Source: CAXBNV01 sp963977185
GTDB lineage: Bacteria > Pseudomonadota > Gammaproteobacteria > JAGOUU01
Direction: 5' to 3'
Assembly (NCBI GenBank): GCA_963977185.1
Contig: CAXBNV010000019.1
Span: 1-26,847, forward strand
Length of the DNA stretch: 26,847 bases
The translations under genes and the position numbers were made by a program. Shown in pieces: positions 1-9,073 of this stretch; position 1 is the first letter of the stretch, and each line of letters starts with the position of its first letter. The notes below the pieces were generated by a model. That model made no database searches, had not been told where the DNA came from, and saw only the letters and a program-made list of their open reading frames with translations.

Positions 1-28
1 ATTTCTATAGATAATAAAGATAATTTAG

Positions 29-1144
29 TTATTGCTTAGGTCGAACTGAGGTTTTTAGTAACGCCATTGTTGGCCCATAAGTCTTAATTTCAGAAGTTTC
101 CAGGTATTGAGCTCTTGCAGAGTAAAAACTTAAGATATCTAGTCCTAATTTATCAGTATTATTATAATCATTATTTAAAGCACAAAGCTGAACACTGGGT
201 TGCTCTGTAATAAACAGCTCATTTCTAGCTATACTTTCTATAAATGAAGTTGTTAACTCTAAATATCTCATTAACTCTTGATAGTTTTTTGATTCTTTAT
301 CACTTCCAGTAGTAAGCCCCGCATCAATTAAATGATGATTTCCTGTTGAACTAAAAAAGCTTTGTACATTAAATGTAAAATCAGGATTATTTTTTTTAAC
401 AGCTAATTGATTTAATAATAACTGCTCCATAAATAATTTAGCATCTTCAGGCGGCGCTATATCATCTTTTGCCCCATGGGTTATTAATATAGGCATATCT
501 TCTGGAATAACTAATTCAGATGGGTAGTTTGTCCCTCCACTAAAATGCACTCCCTTGTAGACGTTTTTATATTTTCCTGATTTGACTTGTGCAAGTAGAT
601 GAGCATTTATAAAAGACCCAAAACTTCCACCTCTTAAAAAGACTTTAGTTTTATCTATATATTGCTTCTCAAGCATAAACATAGTTACCGCATGAACATC
701 TTCAGGACCATAGATATGATATTTATTTTTAGATTTTTCTTTCCAATTAAACCATTCATTTCTCTTATCTACATCAGAGCTTGGATAATCTGTACTGCCT
801 CTATAATTTGGGCAGGCAACAACGTAGCCTTTAGATAAAAAATACGCTATTTCAGCATGGTTATAATTTTTATCAAAATAAACTTGAGGGCCACCATGAG
901 TATGAATTATTAATGGAGCAGGATTTTCAGGATTTATATTATTAGGTTTAAATAATACAAACGGTATCTCTGGCTGCTCTTGATTAACAGTAGTATTAGC
1001 CATAATATATTCCCTAGAAAAGGGTATATCACTCATTAAACTTGCAAATTTACTATCATAATCTTCTTGAAAGCCAGAATCGCCTTTATTTTCATGATGT
1101 TCTTTTTGAAGAATATATAATTCTATTAAATCTTCAAGCTTCAT
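29..1144 (-). CDS. Prolyl-oligopeptidase-like (S9-type) alpha/beta hydrolase
   Basis: Predicted serine hydrolase of 371 residues. It shows the S9 catalytic layout: an HTHGGP strand-loop (81-86) for the oxyanion hole, nucleophile S174 in RGGSFGS, acid D227 in HGAKDD, and a histidine at H270 or H271 in TGNHH. The beta-propeller of true prolyl oligopeptidases is absent, so it is a bare catalytic domain; peptide or ester substrates are both possible. No signal peptide or membrane segment is visible. I chose the ATG at 1144 because GAGGTGG lies just upstream (1147-1153). In-frame TTG 1180 and ATG 1177 lack such a site. It lies 74 bases downstream of the SecA-like gene on the same strand with no terminator seen between them, so cotranscription is plausible. 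The fold is clear; the substrate is unknown. Confidence 0.8.
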   Translation of the reverse strand: MKLEDLIELYILQKEHHENKGDSGFQEDYDSKFASLMSDIPFSREYIMANTTVNQEQPEIPFVLFKPNNINPENPAPLIIHTHGGPQVYFDKNYNHAEIAYFLSKGYVVACPNYRGSTDYPSSDVDKRNEWFNWKEKSKNKYHIYGPEDVHAVTMFMLEKQYIDKTKVFLRGGSFGSFINAHLLAQVKSGKYKNVYKGVHFSGGTNYPSELVIPEDMPILITHGAKDDIAPPEDAKLFMEQLLLNQLAVKKNNPDFTFNVQSFFSSTGNHHLIDAGLTTGSDKESKNYQELMRYLELTTSFIESIARNELFITEQPSVQLCALNNDYNNTDKLGLDILSFYSARAQYLETSEIKTYGPTMALLKTSVRPKQ

Positions 1145-1218
1145 AACCACCTCATTTTCTAAATATTTCGCAAACATCAAAAGTAAACTAACGCATCTAA
1201 ATTATGGCTCTACCATCT

Positions 1219-4200
1219 TTACATTGCAAAACTAGGAGCAGAAGATTCTAGCTCTTGATCGCTATCTATATCACTCAAATTTCCAGAAAATAAATATTCT
1301 ATTAAATCTTGAACTAACTGTACAAACGATAAATATACTTCATATATAAACTGTCTTGTATTTGCAAATATAGCTCTATCTCCATTTAAAACAGCCCTTG
1401 TATCAGCAAATAAGACTCCTGTATCTTCTAACCAAGCTCTAAAATTAGCAAATAGTTTACGCTCCCCTGTAAGAGTTGCTATAGTTTCAGAAAATAAACG
1501 ACTATATACATTTGCCTGACCAGCATTACCTGGCTCATAATATGACTGAGGCTTTACTTCTTTATGAGAGTTATCTAATGACAAATTGTCTATATTAAAC
1601 ATCCAATCAACGTTAATATTTTTCAACATTAAATCAGCATGAAGATTATCTGGAAGCCTTTCTTCAATAAATAAGTTAACTTGTGATATAAATTCTTCTT
1701 TATTATGATCATTAATTAAATCTAATAAATTATCTTTTTTATCAAGCCAAATCTCATCTAAATATTTACTATGTTCTTGCCATCTTTGCAAGACCTCTAA
1801 TTTCTGACTTAAGTGAACATAAGGAAATAAATTACAAAAAAATTCTTGCTCAATTTTAGTCTTTAATTTTGTATAAATGCCTGTAATAAATCTTTCTTTT
1901 TGCACTGCTTTACTTTTACTAATTTGTAAAAGCCTTAATTGCTGTTCATGATTATAACTAATAGGAATATTATATTCTTCTTTATTTAATATAGTAACGG
2001 CATCTCCAAGTTTACCAAATCGTCCTGATCTCCCATCAATTTGATTAGCTCCTCTTGAATTGGGTAAAAACATTTTTACAACTAATAAATCATCTGCATT
2101 AATATCAGTCCCTCTTCCCATCATAGCAGTTGATACTGTTACAGATTTATTATTCCCTGCTCTGTCAATAGCTTTACTTTCTTGATCATAGCTAAAACCT
2201 GCATGAACTCTTTGTAATTCTAAAATATTGTGATCTTTTAAAAAAGTATAAAGTTCTGCTGATTTTTCATCATCTTCACAAATAATTAATATTGGTCTGT
2301 TATTTGCTTGAGCTTTTAGAATATATTTTAATAATTCTTTATATTGACTACTTTTATCTTTTGATAAAATAACTCGATGATCACATCTTTTTAATTCTTG
2401 GGCGCAAGGGACACTAAGACTTACCATATTATGCTCATGATATAGCTCATAAAGCTCATTAAAATCGCCTTTTGTACCTGTTACAGCATAAAATTCATCA
2501 CTAAAATCTAATAAATCACTTGGCCCAGAGGTATAAGTAATACGCTTTTCTGGTAGAATACAAAATGGATCTTTAATTATATTAGGATTTTTTTCTTTAT
2601 ATTCTTTATTCATCATTGCACATAAACACTGATGAACACCTTTAGCATATGTAGAAAACGGAGCAACCCTTTTTTCTGCTAATACTTTTATTTGCTTTGA
2701 ATATCTAATGCCTTTAGTTGTCATAACTGGCACAGATTTTTCATCAACTAAAAAATGTCTATCTTTTTTTAAATGACTTGCAATCCAACTGGAATTTAAC
2801 CATATATCAATTTGAGCATAATTTTCTTTATATAATTTTTGAAACTCACCAAGCCTATTTAAATCCCCTGTATTACTAATTACATACATGCTAAATGCTT
2901 TTCTTAATTCAGATATATCTGTAACTTTCAAATTAAAAACTTTTTTACTTAATTCATAATTATCAGCAATAAAACTATTTAATTCAGAATATATCCAATT
3001 AAATGCTTCAAGCTCATATGCAAATTCAGAAAAATTATATCTTAAATGGCTTAAGTCAAAAGCTAAAACATCAAATTCATCTAATATTTGTGCTTGATTT
3101 TCTCTATTATTCATACCAAAGGCACCAATATTTCCTGATGCCATAGATTTATTTCTAGCAAGGCTTATTTGTGTGGGATCACTAAAATTAATGCCTCCAA
3201 TTTTATAATCATCACTTTTAGTATTAGAAAAAATTAGACTAATTTCTATACCTAATGATTTAAAAAAAGCTTTATAAGAAAGATAATCTCTTTGCGCTAA
3301 CTGCATATTACTTGTCATAAAATCTACAGTTTTTCCTTGCAATCCTAAGCATGCAGCAAGAACCATTGTAATTCTTGATTTTCCCTGACCTGTTAAAATT
3401 TCGCTCACAATTTTTTTGTCATTTGAGACAATAATTGCATATATAGCCATAATCTGAGTAGTATTTAATTCTTGACTAATGATCTTATTATCTTCTGTTG
3501 GATGTTTTTGATGCGTCGTTCTTGCAAGCATTTCTATAACATAAGGCAGCAGCTCTTGTGGATTATTCCTTTTTTTTATTTCTAAAATTTTAGTAAACAA
3601 ATCATTTGTTGAATAACTTTGTAAGTCTTGTTGAATTTTATTGAGCTTTTTAAAATAAATATCTGCCTGATGATTAAAAACATTTTTAACAACGCTGCCT
3701 TTGCCTTCTTTTAAAAACTTTTCTTTTTGAATTTTATAGTCTTTAAAATTAAATCCAAACTTAGAGCTTTCTCTATCTCCAAATGGCTTTAAATCAAAGC
3801 CTTTATATTTATCATGGATAGAATCATCAAACCAATTATTGATTTGCTCTAAAGATGGGTAAGGTGGCTTTGTATATATTTCTTTTATAAACTCAATATC
3901 TTGAAAAGTTTTTATATTTAATAAAAACTTTTCTATCTCTTGAATAATATTAATATTATTATATTGCTTATTATCTATCAAAAAACTAAGTATATTAAGA
4001 GTAAAAGTTTTTATATCTATGCTAATACTATTATCTTGCTCAAATAACAATAAAATATTATATAGCTCTTCTGGGTTATCTTTAAAATGAAACAAAAGAG
4101 AATGAATAATCATTGGGCTTTGTTGTAAAACCTCAAAATTTATACCAAGTAAATCTATAATTGAATTTAAATTATCTAAATACTCTGTATCCTGATGATT

Positions 4201-6672
4201 TATATTACTGATAAATAATCTAAGTAAGACTATTGATTGCTTATTATATGAAGCTAGCTTGTCTATTTTTTTAGCCAGATTTTCTAAAACTTTTATATCT
4301 TTTACACCACTTCTTAATAAAACAGTACTTAAAAGATTTTGCATTTCTGATTTAGATAAATTATTACAGATATTTTGATTATCTAAAACAACAGCCACAT
4401 CTGTAAGATAAAAAGCAAACTTATCTAATAAATCTTTTTTAGCATAGCCTTGCTCTAATTCATCATGAGAAAATAATTGATCAAAAAAGCAGAGTTTTTT
4501 AATTTTTGTACAATCATGCAAAATAGATAAAAGATTTTCTTCTATATTATTCTGATCATTATTATTTGATTTATAAACTTTAAGGACAGTGTCTAAATTA
4601 TTTAAAAAATCACTAAACTCTGAATAAGTTATATTGTTTTTTATAGTTAATAAATATTTTAAACATAAATCACGAGAATTATTAAAATCAATAGATATTG
4701 ACTCGCTTAATATATTAAGTATTATCTCTTTTTGCTTATCAGTTAAATCAACAATATTAGAAATTTCTAATTTATGCTTATCTGATATAATATGTTTATT
4801 TTGTATTTCATAAATTTTATTATCAAAATACTTTTCTTCAAAGTTTTGAGAATACTTCATTTTTAAATACTCTAAAAGGCTAATAATATCTCCTTGAGCA
4901 AACGAAGATATTATTACTAAGTCTGTATAGTTTAAGTTATTATTATTTTTTGCATCTTTAAAAAAGCTCAGCGCTGTTTTCATAAGCCCTAAGTTAATTG
5001 GATTATCTAAACATAAATTTATCTCTAATACATTATCAACATCATTTAGTAAATTAAAAGTACTAAAATAAGCACAGAAAATTTCATTATTCCCATTATA
5101 GGCAAGTTTTTCCTGAGCTGAAAAATAATTAAATAACACAGAATCATTAATATCGTCTGTAATTAAATTTTCATTTAAATAAAATTTATATCCTTCTGTA
5201 TAATTAATTTTTCTATCTTTAAGCGCTTTTAAGCTATCAACAAATTCTGTAATTTTGTTTTGTAATACTGATGCATTTGCAAGCCCCATTTTAGACAACC
5301 AATACTTTTGATGCTCAACTACTTTGCATAATACGACAAGATTAGGACAATCGACAGAATAAAGTGTCTTTATTATCTCTTCTTTAACATGAGCATTAGG
5401 ATTTGATACCATTGCTTTTGCTGCCCAATATATCTGCGTTGATAACTTTACATTTTTCATAGCTAAACAAATATTTTGCCAGTACTCTAAAGCATCTTTA
5501 TCACTAATATCAAGATATTGATCTCCTGATGTACTTTCTGCAAGCATACTATAAAAAAAATTTTTATCATTTTCAGCTATATCTGCATCTTTAAATACTG
5601 TATTTTGTAAAATATTTACAGCTTCATTATAAAATATTATGCTTCTTCTTTTATCTTGATAAGAAAGATAAATATTCATAGTATTATGCGTAGTAATATT
5701 TCTTATAATAAACTTATTTTCTGCGCACAATTTACAGTCTGAAAAATTATTAACTACGGAAGGAAAAACAAAAGAGCATTTTTTTTGCTCTAATGCATTT
5801 TTATTGTTATTTACAATAGTTATGACGCTATTACTTTTTAAATCCAATTTTGGGATTAAATTTAACTGTTCTTGGCGATCATCTACTTTACAGCTCTCAA
5901 TAATAGCTAAAATACGACCTAATGTTACAGGTAAACTTTTTATATCTTGAAAGTCATGATTAGAATCAATTATTGGCAACGTTAAATTTAAGTTTTTAAG
6001 CTTATCTTTAAAGTCAAGATAACTAATTAATAAAACTTTTTTATTATTTAAATCAGAACTAACTGTTTTATTATGAGCATCATATAAACATTCCCACCAA
6101 GATTTATTAAGTGCATCAAAATCATCAATAATACTATCAATATCTAAATCTATACTTTCAATTGTATCAAGTGACTCAGTATCGCAATTTACAGCAAGCT
6201 TAGATATTTTATTTGCTCTAAATTGCACTTCAGCATAATATTTATCATAATCTAAAACATCAGGTAATAATTGCTCTGAATTACTTTTACGCCAAAAAAA
6301 ACCTGCGGGCAAATGCTTTAAGTCTAGACCATATTCAAACTTGTCTTTATGTTTTAACAAAAATTCACATAAGTCTGAACCTAGATATTTCGCTTGTGCT
6401 GTAAAAAAATTATTGCCGCCTATCCATGCATCCCAAAAATTATTAGATTCTAATAAAGAAGGATATTCATTATCATCTAAATCTTTAAAGTTTTTAGCTT
6501 GAATTTTTCTTAAAAAATCTTGTTTATCTAATATAGCACTATGATTAAGATTAAAATTTTTCTCATCAACTTCTTTATCTTCTTCAATCACTTGCTCAAC
6601 TTCACTTTCAGCCTCAACACTAATTGCTGCATTTAAAAACAAGTCTTCTTTTGGATTATCAGAATTCGCCAC
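1219..6672 (-). CDS. Giant protein with SecA-like DEAD motor domain and unknown N-terminus
   Basis: This 1817-residue protein has a SecA-type superfamily 2 motor in its C-terminal half. Visible motifs are a Walker A TGQGKS (K1098), a DEFD Walker B (D1198-D1201), a VTGT motif like the MTGT of SecA, MGRGTDI (G1519-D1523) and DGRSGRFG (D1546-R1551, arginine finger region). Between them, GVHQCLCAMMNKE resembles the GLHQAIEAKE segment of SecA, so the resemblance extends beyond the ATPase motifs. Residues 1-1050 are acidic at the start, then mostly helix-forming, and match nothing I recognise. The C-terminus carries four 14-residue repeats (1726-1781) and an acidic tail. At twice the usual SecA length it is not the housekeeping translocase. 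Start: GTG at 6672 with AGAGG about 9 bases upstream. A secreted effector or a specialised export/unfolding ATPase are possibilities; the motor assignment is firm, the role is not. Confidence 0.8.
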   Translation of the reverse strand: MANSDNPKEDLFLNAAISVEAESEVEQVIEEDKEVDEKNFNLNHSAILDKQDFLRKIQAKNFKDLDDNEYPSLLESNNFWDAWIGGNNFFTAQAKYLGSDLCEFLLKHKDKFEYGLDLKHLPAGFFWRKSNSEQLLPDVLDYDKYYAEVQFRANKISKLAVNCDTESLDTIESIDLDIDSIIDDFDALNKSWWECLYDAHNKTVSSDLNNKKVLLISYLDFKDKLKNLNLTLPIIDSNHDFQDIKSLPVTLGRILAIIESCKVDDRQEQLNLIPKLDLKSNSVITIVNNNKNALEQKKCSFVFPSVVNNFSDCKLCAENKFIIRNITTHNTMNIYLSYQDKRRSIIFYNEAVNILQNTVFKDADIAENDKNFFYSMLAESTSGDQYLDISDKDALEYWQNICLAMKNVKLSTQIYWAAKAMVSNPNAHVKEEIIKTLYSVDCPNLVVLCKVVEHQKYWLSKMGLANASVLQNKITEFVDSLKALKDRKINYTEGYKFYLNENLITDDINDSVLFNYFSAQEKLAYNGNNEIFCAYFSTFNLLNDVDNVLEINLCLDNPINLGLMKTALSFFKDAKNNNNLNYTDLVIISSFAQGDIISLLEYLKMKYSQNFEEKYFDNKIYEIQNKHIISDKHKLEISNIVDLTDKQKEIILNILSESISIDFNNSRDLCLKYLLTIKNNITYSEFSDFLNNLDTVLKVYKSNNNDQNNIEENLLSILHDCTKIKKLCFFDQLFSHDELEQGYAKKDLLDKFAFYLTDVAVVLDNQNICNNLSKSEMQNLLSTVLLRSGVKDIKVLENLAKKIDKLASYNKQSIVLLRLFISNINHQDTEYLDNLNSIIDLLGINFEVLQQSPMIIHSLLFHFKDNPEELYNILLLFEQDNSISIDIKTFTLNILSFLIDNKQYNNINIIQEIEKFLLNIKTFQDIEFIKEIYTKPPYPSLEQINNWFDDSIHDKYKGFDLKPFGDRESSKFGFNFKDYKIQKEKFLKEGKGSVVKNVFNHQADIYFKKLNKIQQDLQSYSTNDLFTKILEIKKRNNPQELLPYVIEMLARTTHQKHPTEDNKIISQELNTTQIMAIYAIIVSNDKKIVSEILTGQGKSRITMVLAACLGLQGKTVDFMTSNMQLAQRDYLSYKAFFKSLGIEISLIFSNTKSDDYKIGGINFSDPTQISLARNKSMASGNIGAFGMNNRENQAQILDEFDVLAFDLSHLRYNFSEFAYELEAFNWIYSELNSFIADNYELSKKVFNLKVTDISELRKAFSMYVISNTGDLNRLGEFQKLYKENYAQIDIWLNSSWIASHLKKDRHFLVDEKSVPVMTTKGIRYSKQIKVLAEKRVAPFSTYAKGVHQCLCAMMNKEYKEKNPNIIKDPFCILPEKRITYTSGPSDLLDFSDEFYAVTGTKGDFNELYELYHEHNMVSLSVPCAQELKRCDHRVILSKDKSSQYKELLKYILKAQANNRPILIICEDDEKSAELYTFLKDHNILELQRVHAGFSYDQESKAIDRAGNNKSVTVSTAMMGRGTDINADDLLVVKMFLPNSRGANQIDGRSGRFGKLGDAVTILNKEEYNIPISYNHEQQLRLLQISKSKAVQKERFITGIYTKLKTKIEQEFFCNLFPYVHLSQKLEVLQRWQEHSKYLDEIWLDKKDNLLDLINDHNKEEFISQVNLFIEERLPDNLHADLMLKNINVDWMFNIDNLSLDNSHKEVKPQSYYEPGNAGQANVYSRLFSETIATLTGERKLFANFRAWLEDTGVLFADTRAVLNGDRAIFANTRQFIYEVYLSFVQLVQDLIEYLFSGNLSDIDSDQELESSAPSFAM
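1330..1497 (-). repeat. Four tandem 14-residue repeats in the SecA-like protein
   Basis: Residues 1726-1781 divide into four consecutive 14-mers: LFSETIATLTGERK, LFANFRAWLEDTGV, LFADTRAVLNGDRA and IFANTRQFIYEVYL. Each begins with [LI]F and most share A-[ND]-[TF]-R at positions 3-6. They are 42-bp in-frame units that have diverged at the DNA level. A hydrophobic helix-like segment (SFVQLVQDLIEYLF) follows directly. Confidence 0.75.
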
Positions 6673-6919
6673 AATAAAATACCTCTATACCCTTTAATAG
6701 CACTAATAGCAAAAAACAATGATGCTTAGCTTAACTAACTTACCATTATTCTACAATAAAGTCAGCAAATATAATTATTGTTACTTCACAGATTATATTT
6801 TAGAGTTTTTTGCACGCTTATTTTTTATTTTTGATTTTATAACACTATAAAGATTTACTGTAATACAAATAAAAGGTAAAATCCTTACCTTGTTCTGTTT
6901 TTTTAAAAGGTATAATCTT
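6673..6919. other. Divergent intergenic region, SecA-like gene / kinase gene
   Basis: This 247-base AT-rich spacer separates the divergently transcribed SecA-like and kinase genes, so it should hold a promoter for each. Toward the kinase, TTGATT (6831-6836) and TTTACT (6854-6859) are 17 bases apart, each a 4/6 match to sigma-70 elements. No convincing promoter was found toward the SecA-like gene. A TATAAT at 6911-6916 is too close to the kinase start to drive it without losing the ribosome binding site. No strong palindrome was seen. Confidence 0.3.
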
Positions 6920-8440
6920 GTGTTACAAAACAGCTTAATCGAGACTCTAACTTCTCAAAGCGCTAAAGATATCTTCAAACATCAAGTTAATAAGATAAGA
7001 GTCCTTGATACGCACGCATCATGGGTTATATTAACTGGTAAATATGCTTATAAAATAAAAAAAGACGTCGATTTTGGCTTCTTAGATTATACAACTTTAG
7101 AAAAACGCAAAAAATACTGCAAACTTGAGTTTGTGCTTAACCAAGCCCTTGCAGGAGAACTATATATTGGTGTTATGGCTATTATTGAAACCAATAATAA
7201 AATCACATTAAAAAACATTAATGATGTTTCTGAAAATGATAATGTCATAGAATACACTTTAAAAATGAATGAATTTTCGCAAGATGAATTATTTATTACT
7301 CTAATTAAAAAACCGTATAAAATAAAAAGGTTTCATATTGATAATCTAGCAATGCAAATTGCAGAATTTCATGTAAAAGCTAAAAATAATCCACCAAATG
7401 AATTACTTGGTGCCCCAGAGCAATTAAAAAAGCCTGTGATAGAAAATTTTACTCAAATTAGGGAATTATTAACTGAACAAGAAGATTTTGATAATTTAGA
7501 TAAAATTTCTAAATGGGCTAAAAATTTCTATGAAAAAAGATTTGACCATTTTGTAAAACGAAAAAAAAATAAGCTAATTAGAGCCTGCCATGGTGACATG
7601 CACTTAGGTAATATTATTTTACATAATAATAAACCTATTATATTTGATTGTATTGAATTTAATAAAACATTCCATTGGATTGATACTATTGCCGATGTTG
7701 GCTTTTTAATTATGGATTTAGATTTTAATAATTGTGATGAGTATAGTTATCGATTATTAAACAAATACTTACAATATACTGGTGATTATCAATCTTTAGC
7801 TATTTTGCCATATTATTTAAGCTATAGAGCAATTGTTAGAGCTAAAATCAACTTACTCCAAAAAGATAAAGGTACTGAATATTTTGAGCAATATCGTAAA
7901 TATATTGATCTTGCACTAAAATATATAACCAAGCCTGTACCTACTTTAGTTATTACTCATGGAGCATCAGGCAGTGGCAAAACACACATAAGTAGATTAT
8001 TATCAGAAAAATACCAATTAATTCATGTAAGCTCAGACATAGAAAGAAAGCGCTTAGCTAATTTACATCCTTATGAAAAATCACATGATGCAAATATCTA
8101 TAATTTAGAATTTACAGAAAAAACTTATGATAAACTACTTGAAGAAGCCAAATTCTTATTGAAAACTGGTTACTCTGTAGTTGTAGATGCGACTTTCTTG
8201 AAAAAACATTATAGAGATAAATTTTATCAATTAACTCAAGAAATAGGGGCAAAATTTGGTATTGCAAGCCTTGAAAATGACCCTGATATTTTGAAAACAA
8301 GAATAACTAAAAGAGCAGAAAATCCTAATAATGTATCTGATGCAACTCATGCTGTATTAGAGAAACAATTAGAAAACCAAGATGAGTTATCAAAGCAAGA
8401 AGAAAAGTTCTGTCTTGATTTATCAAAATTAAATAACTAA
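6920..8440 (+). CDS. Bifunctional APH-like kinase / P-loop ATP-binding protein
   Basis: Two-domain protein of about 506 residues, matching the usual length of the family annotated as bifunctional aminoglycoside phosphotransferase/ATP-binding protein. The N-terminal half is a kinase fold of the APH type: KIKKDVDFGFLD near the start, catalytic loop CHGDMHLGN (H224, D226) and metal-binding IFDCIEF. The C-terminal half is a P-loop kinase with GASGSGKT (348-355) and VVDATFLKKHYRDKF, as in polynucleotide-kinase-like proteins. The family is widespread and of unknown function; the name does not imply drug resistance. I chose GTG 6920, preceded by AAAAGG at 6905-6910, since the protein then begins close to the conserved LIETL segment. 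An in-frame TTG at 6890 is less likely. It lies 195 bases upstream of dksA on the same strand. Confidence 0.8.
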   Translation: MLQNSLIETLTSQSAKDIFKHQVNKIRVLDTHASWVILTGKYAYKIKKDVDFGFLDYTTLEKRKKYCKLEFVLNQALAGELYIGVMAIIETNNKITLKNINDVSENDNVIEYTLKMNEFSQDELFITLIKKPYKIKRFHIDNLAMQIAEFHVKAKNNPPNELLGAPEQLKKPVIENFTQIRELLTEQEDFDNLDKISKWAKNFYEKRFDHFVKRKKNKLIRACHGDMHLGNIILHNNKPIIFDCIEFNKTFHWIDTIADVGFLIMDLDFNNCDEYSYRLLNKYLQYTGDYQSLAILPYYLSYRAIVRAKINLLQKDKGTEYFEQYRKYIDLALKYITKPVPTLVITHGASGSGKTHISRLLSEKYQLIHVSSDIERKRLANLHPYEKSHDANIYNLEFTEKTYDKLLEEAKFLLKTGYSVVVDATFLKKHYRDKFYQLTQEIGAKFGIASLENDPDILKTRITKRAENPNNVSDATHAVLEKQLENQDELSKQEEKFCLDLSKLNN

Positions 8441-8522
8441 TTAAATGTATTAAAAAAGGAACATTAATATAATTTATTTGGTCATACTTAAGTTAATTGT
8501 GCTATAAGTATACTGCGCCATA

Positions 8523-8541
8523 AATTTTCACTTTGAAAATT
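8523..8541. repeat. Perfect inverted repeat upstream of dksA
   Basis: AATTTTCA and TGAAAATT form an 8-bp perfect inverted repeat around a CTT centre, about 95 bases before the dksA start. It has no following T-run, so it is not a terminator. It could be an operator or a weak stem-loop in a dksA leader. Downstream, TTGATA (8579-8584) and TATAGT (8604-8609), 19 bases apart, are a weak promoter candidate. Confidence 0.35.
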
Positions 8542-8635
8542 AGACACAGAATGGTAATATTAAACCTACGGATTTTAATTGATATTTTTTTACAATAAAA
8601 TCATATAGTTAAGTTTTTAGATGGAGATTATAAAA

Positions 8636-9073
8636 ATGACTAAAACTGATAATAACATGGACCTTAATCATTCATACAAGCCATATACGATGAAAAACGG
8701 TGAAGCTTATATGAATGAGAACCAAAAAGAACATTTTAGAGGGATGCTTGGCAATTTAAAAAATGAGCTAATGCAAGAAGTTGATAAAACTGTATCTCAT
8801 ATGAAAAAAGACTCGGTAAACTATTCTGATTTAAATGATAGAGCATCTCAAGAAGAAGAGTTTAGCATTGAACTAAGAAACCGTGATAGAGAAAGAAAAC
8901 TAATCAAAAAAATTGATGAAAGTTTAAATCGTGTTGGCTCAGAAGATTTTGGCTATTGTGAAGAATGTGGTGAGGAAATTGGCTTAAGAAGATTAGAAGC
9001 AAGGCCTACTGCTACTTTATGCATAGAATGCAAAACTCTTTCTGAAATGCGTGAAAGACATCAAGCTGATTAA
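8636..9073 (+). CDS. dksA: RNA polymerase-binding transcription factor DksA
   Basis: DksA binds in the RNA polymerase secondary channel and, with ppGpp, adjusts rRNA, tRNA and biosynthetic promoters. The 145-residue protein aligns with E. coli DksA (151) nearly throughout; ELRNRDRERKLIKKI is identical. Functional residues are kept: coiled-coil tip D65, D68 and A70 (DLNDRA), and the four zinc cysteines C108, C111, C129 and C132. I chose ATG 8636 because GGAG at 8623-8626 lies 9 bases upstream; the in-frame ATG at 8621 overlaps that ribosome binding site and is probably not used. The stop codon overlaps that of the convergent gene at 9070-9861. Confidence 0.95.
   Translation: MTKTDNNMDLNHSYKPYTMKNGEAYMNENQKEHFRGMLGNLKNELMQEVDKTVSHMKKDSVNYSDLNDRASQEEEFSIELRNRDRERKLIKKIDESLNRVGSEDFGYCEECGEEIGLRRLEARPTATLCIECKTLSEMRERHQAD

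Noticed and set aside
1..28. Bases downstream of the hydrolase gene
   Set aside because: Too short and featureless to call anything.
3046..3057. FDLSH in the SecA-like protein read as a degenerate Walker B lacking the catalytic Glu
   Set aside because: The true DEAD-type motif is DEFD at residues 1198-1201, eight residues earlier; FD corresponds to the later Asp in the SecA pattern, so the ATPase site is intact.
1219..6672. Housekeeping preprotein translocase secA
   Set aside because: The protein is about twice the normal length, with the motor in the C-terminal half and no recognisable SecA N-terminus or zinc tail.
6911..6916. TATAAT as the promoter of the kinase gene
   Set aside because: It is 4 bases before the GTG start, so a transcript begun there would lack the ribosome binding site.
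6920..8440. Aminoglycoside-resistance gene
   Set aside because: The APH-like fold is shared by many kinases; this fused family is chromosomal and widespread, and nothing here indicates resistance.
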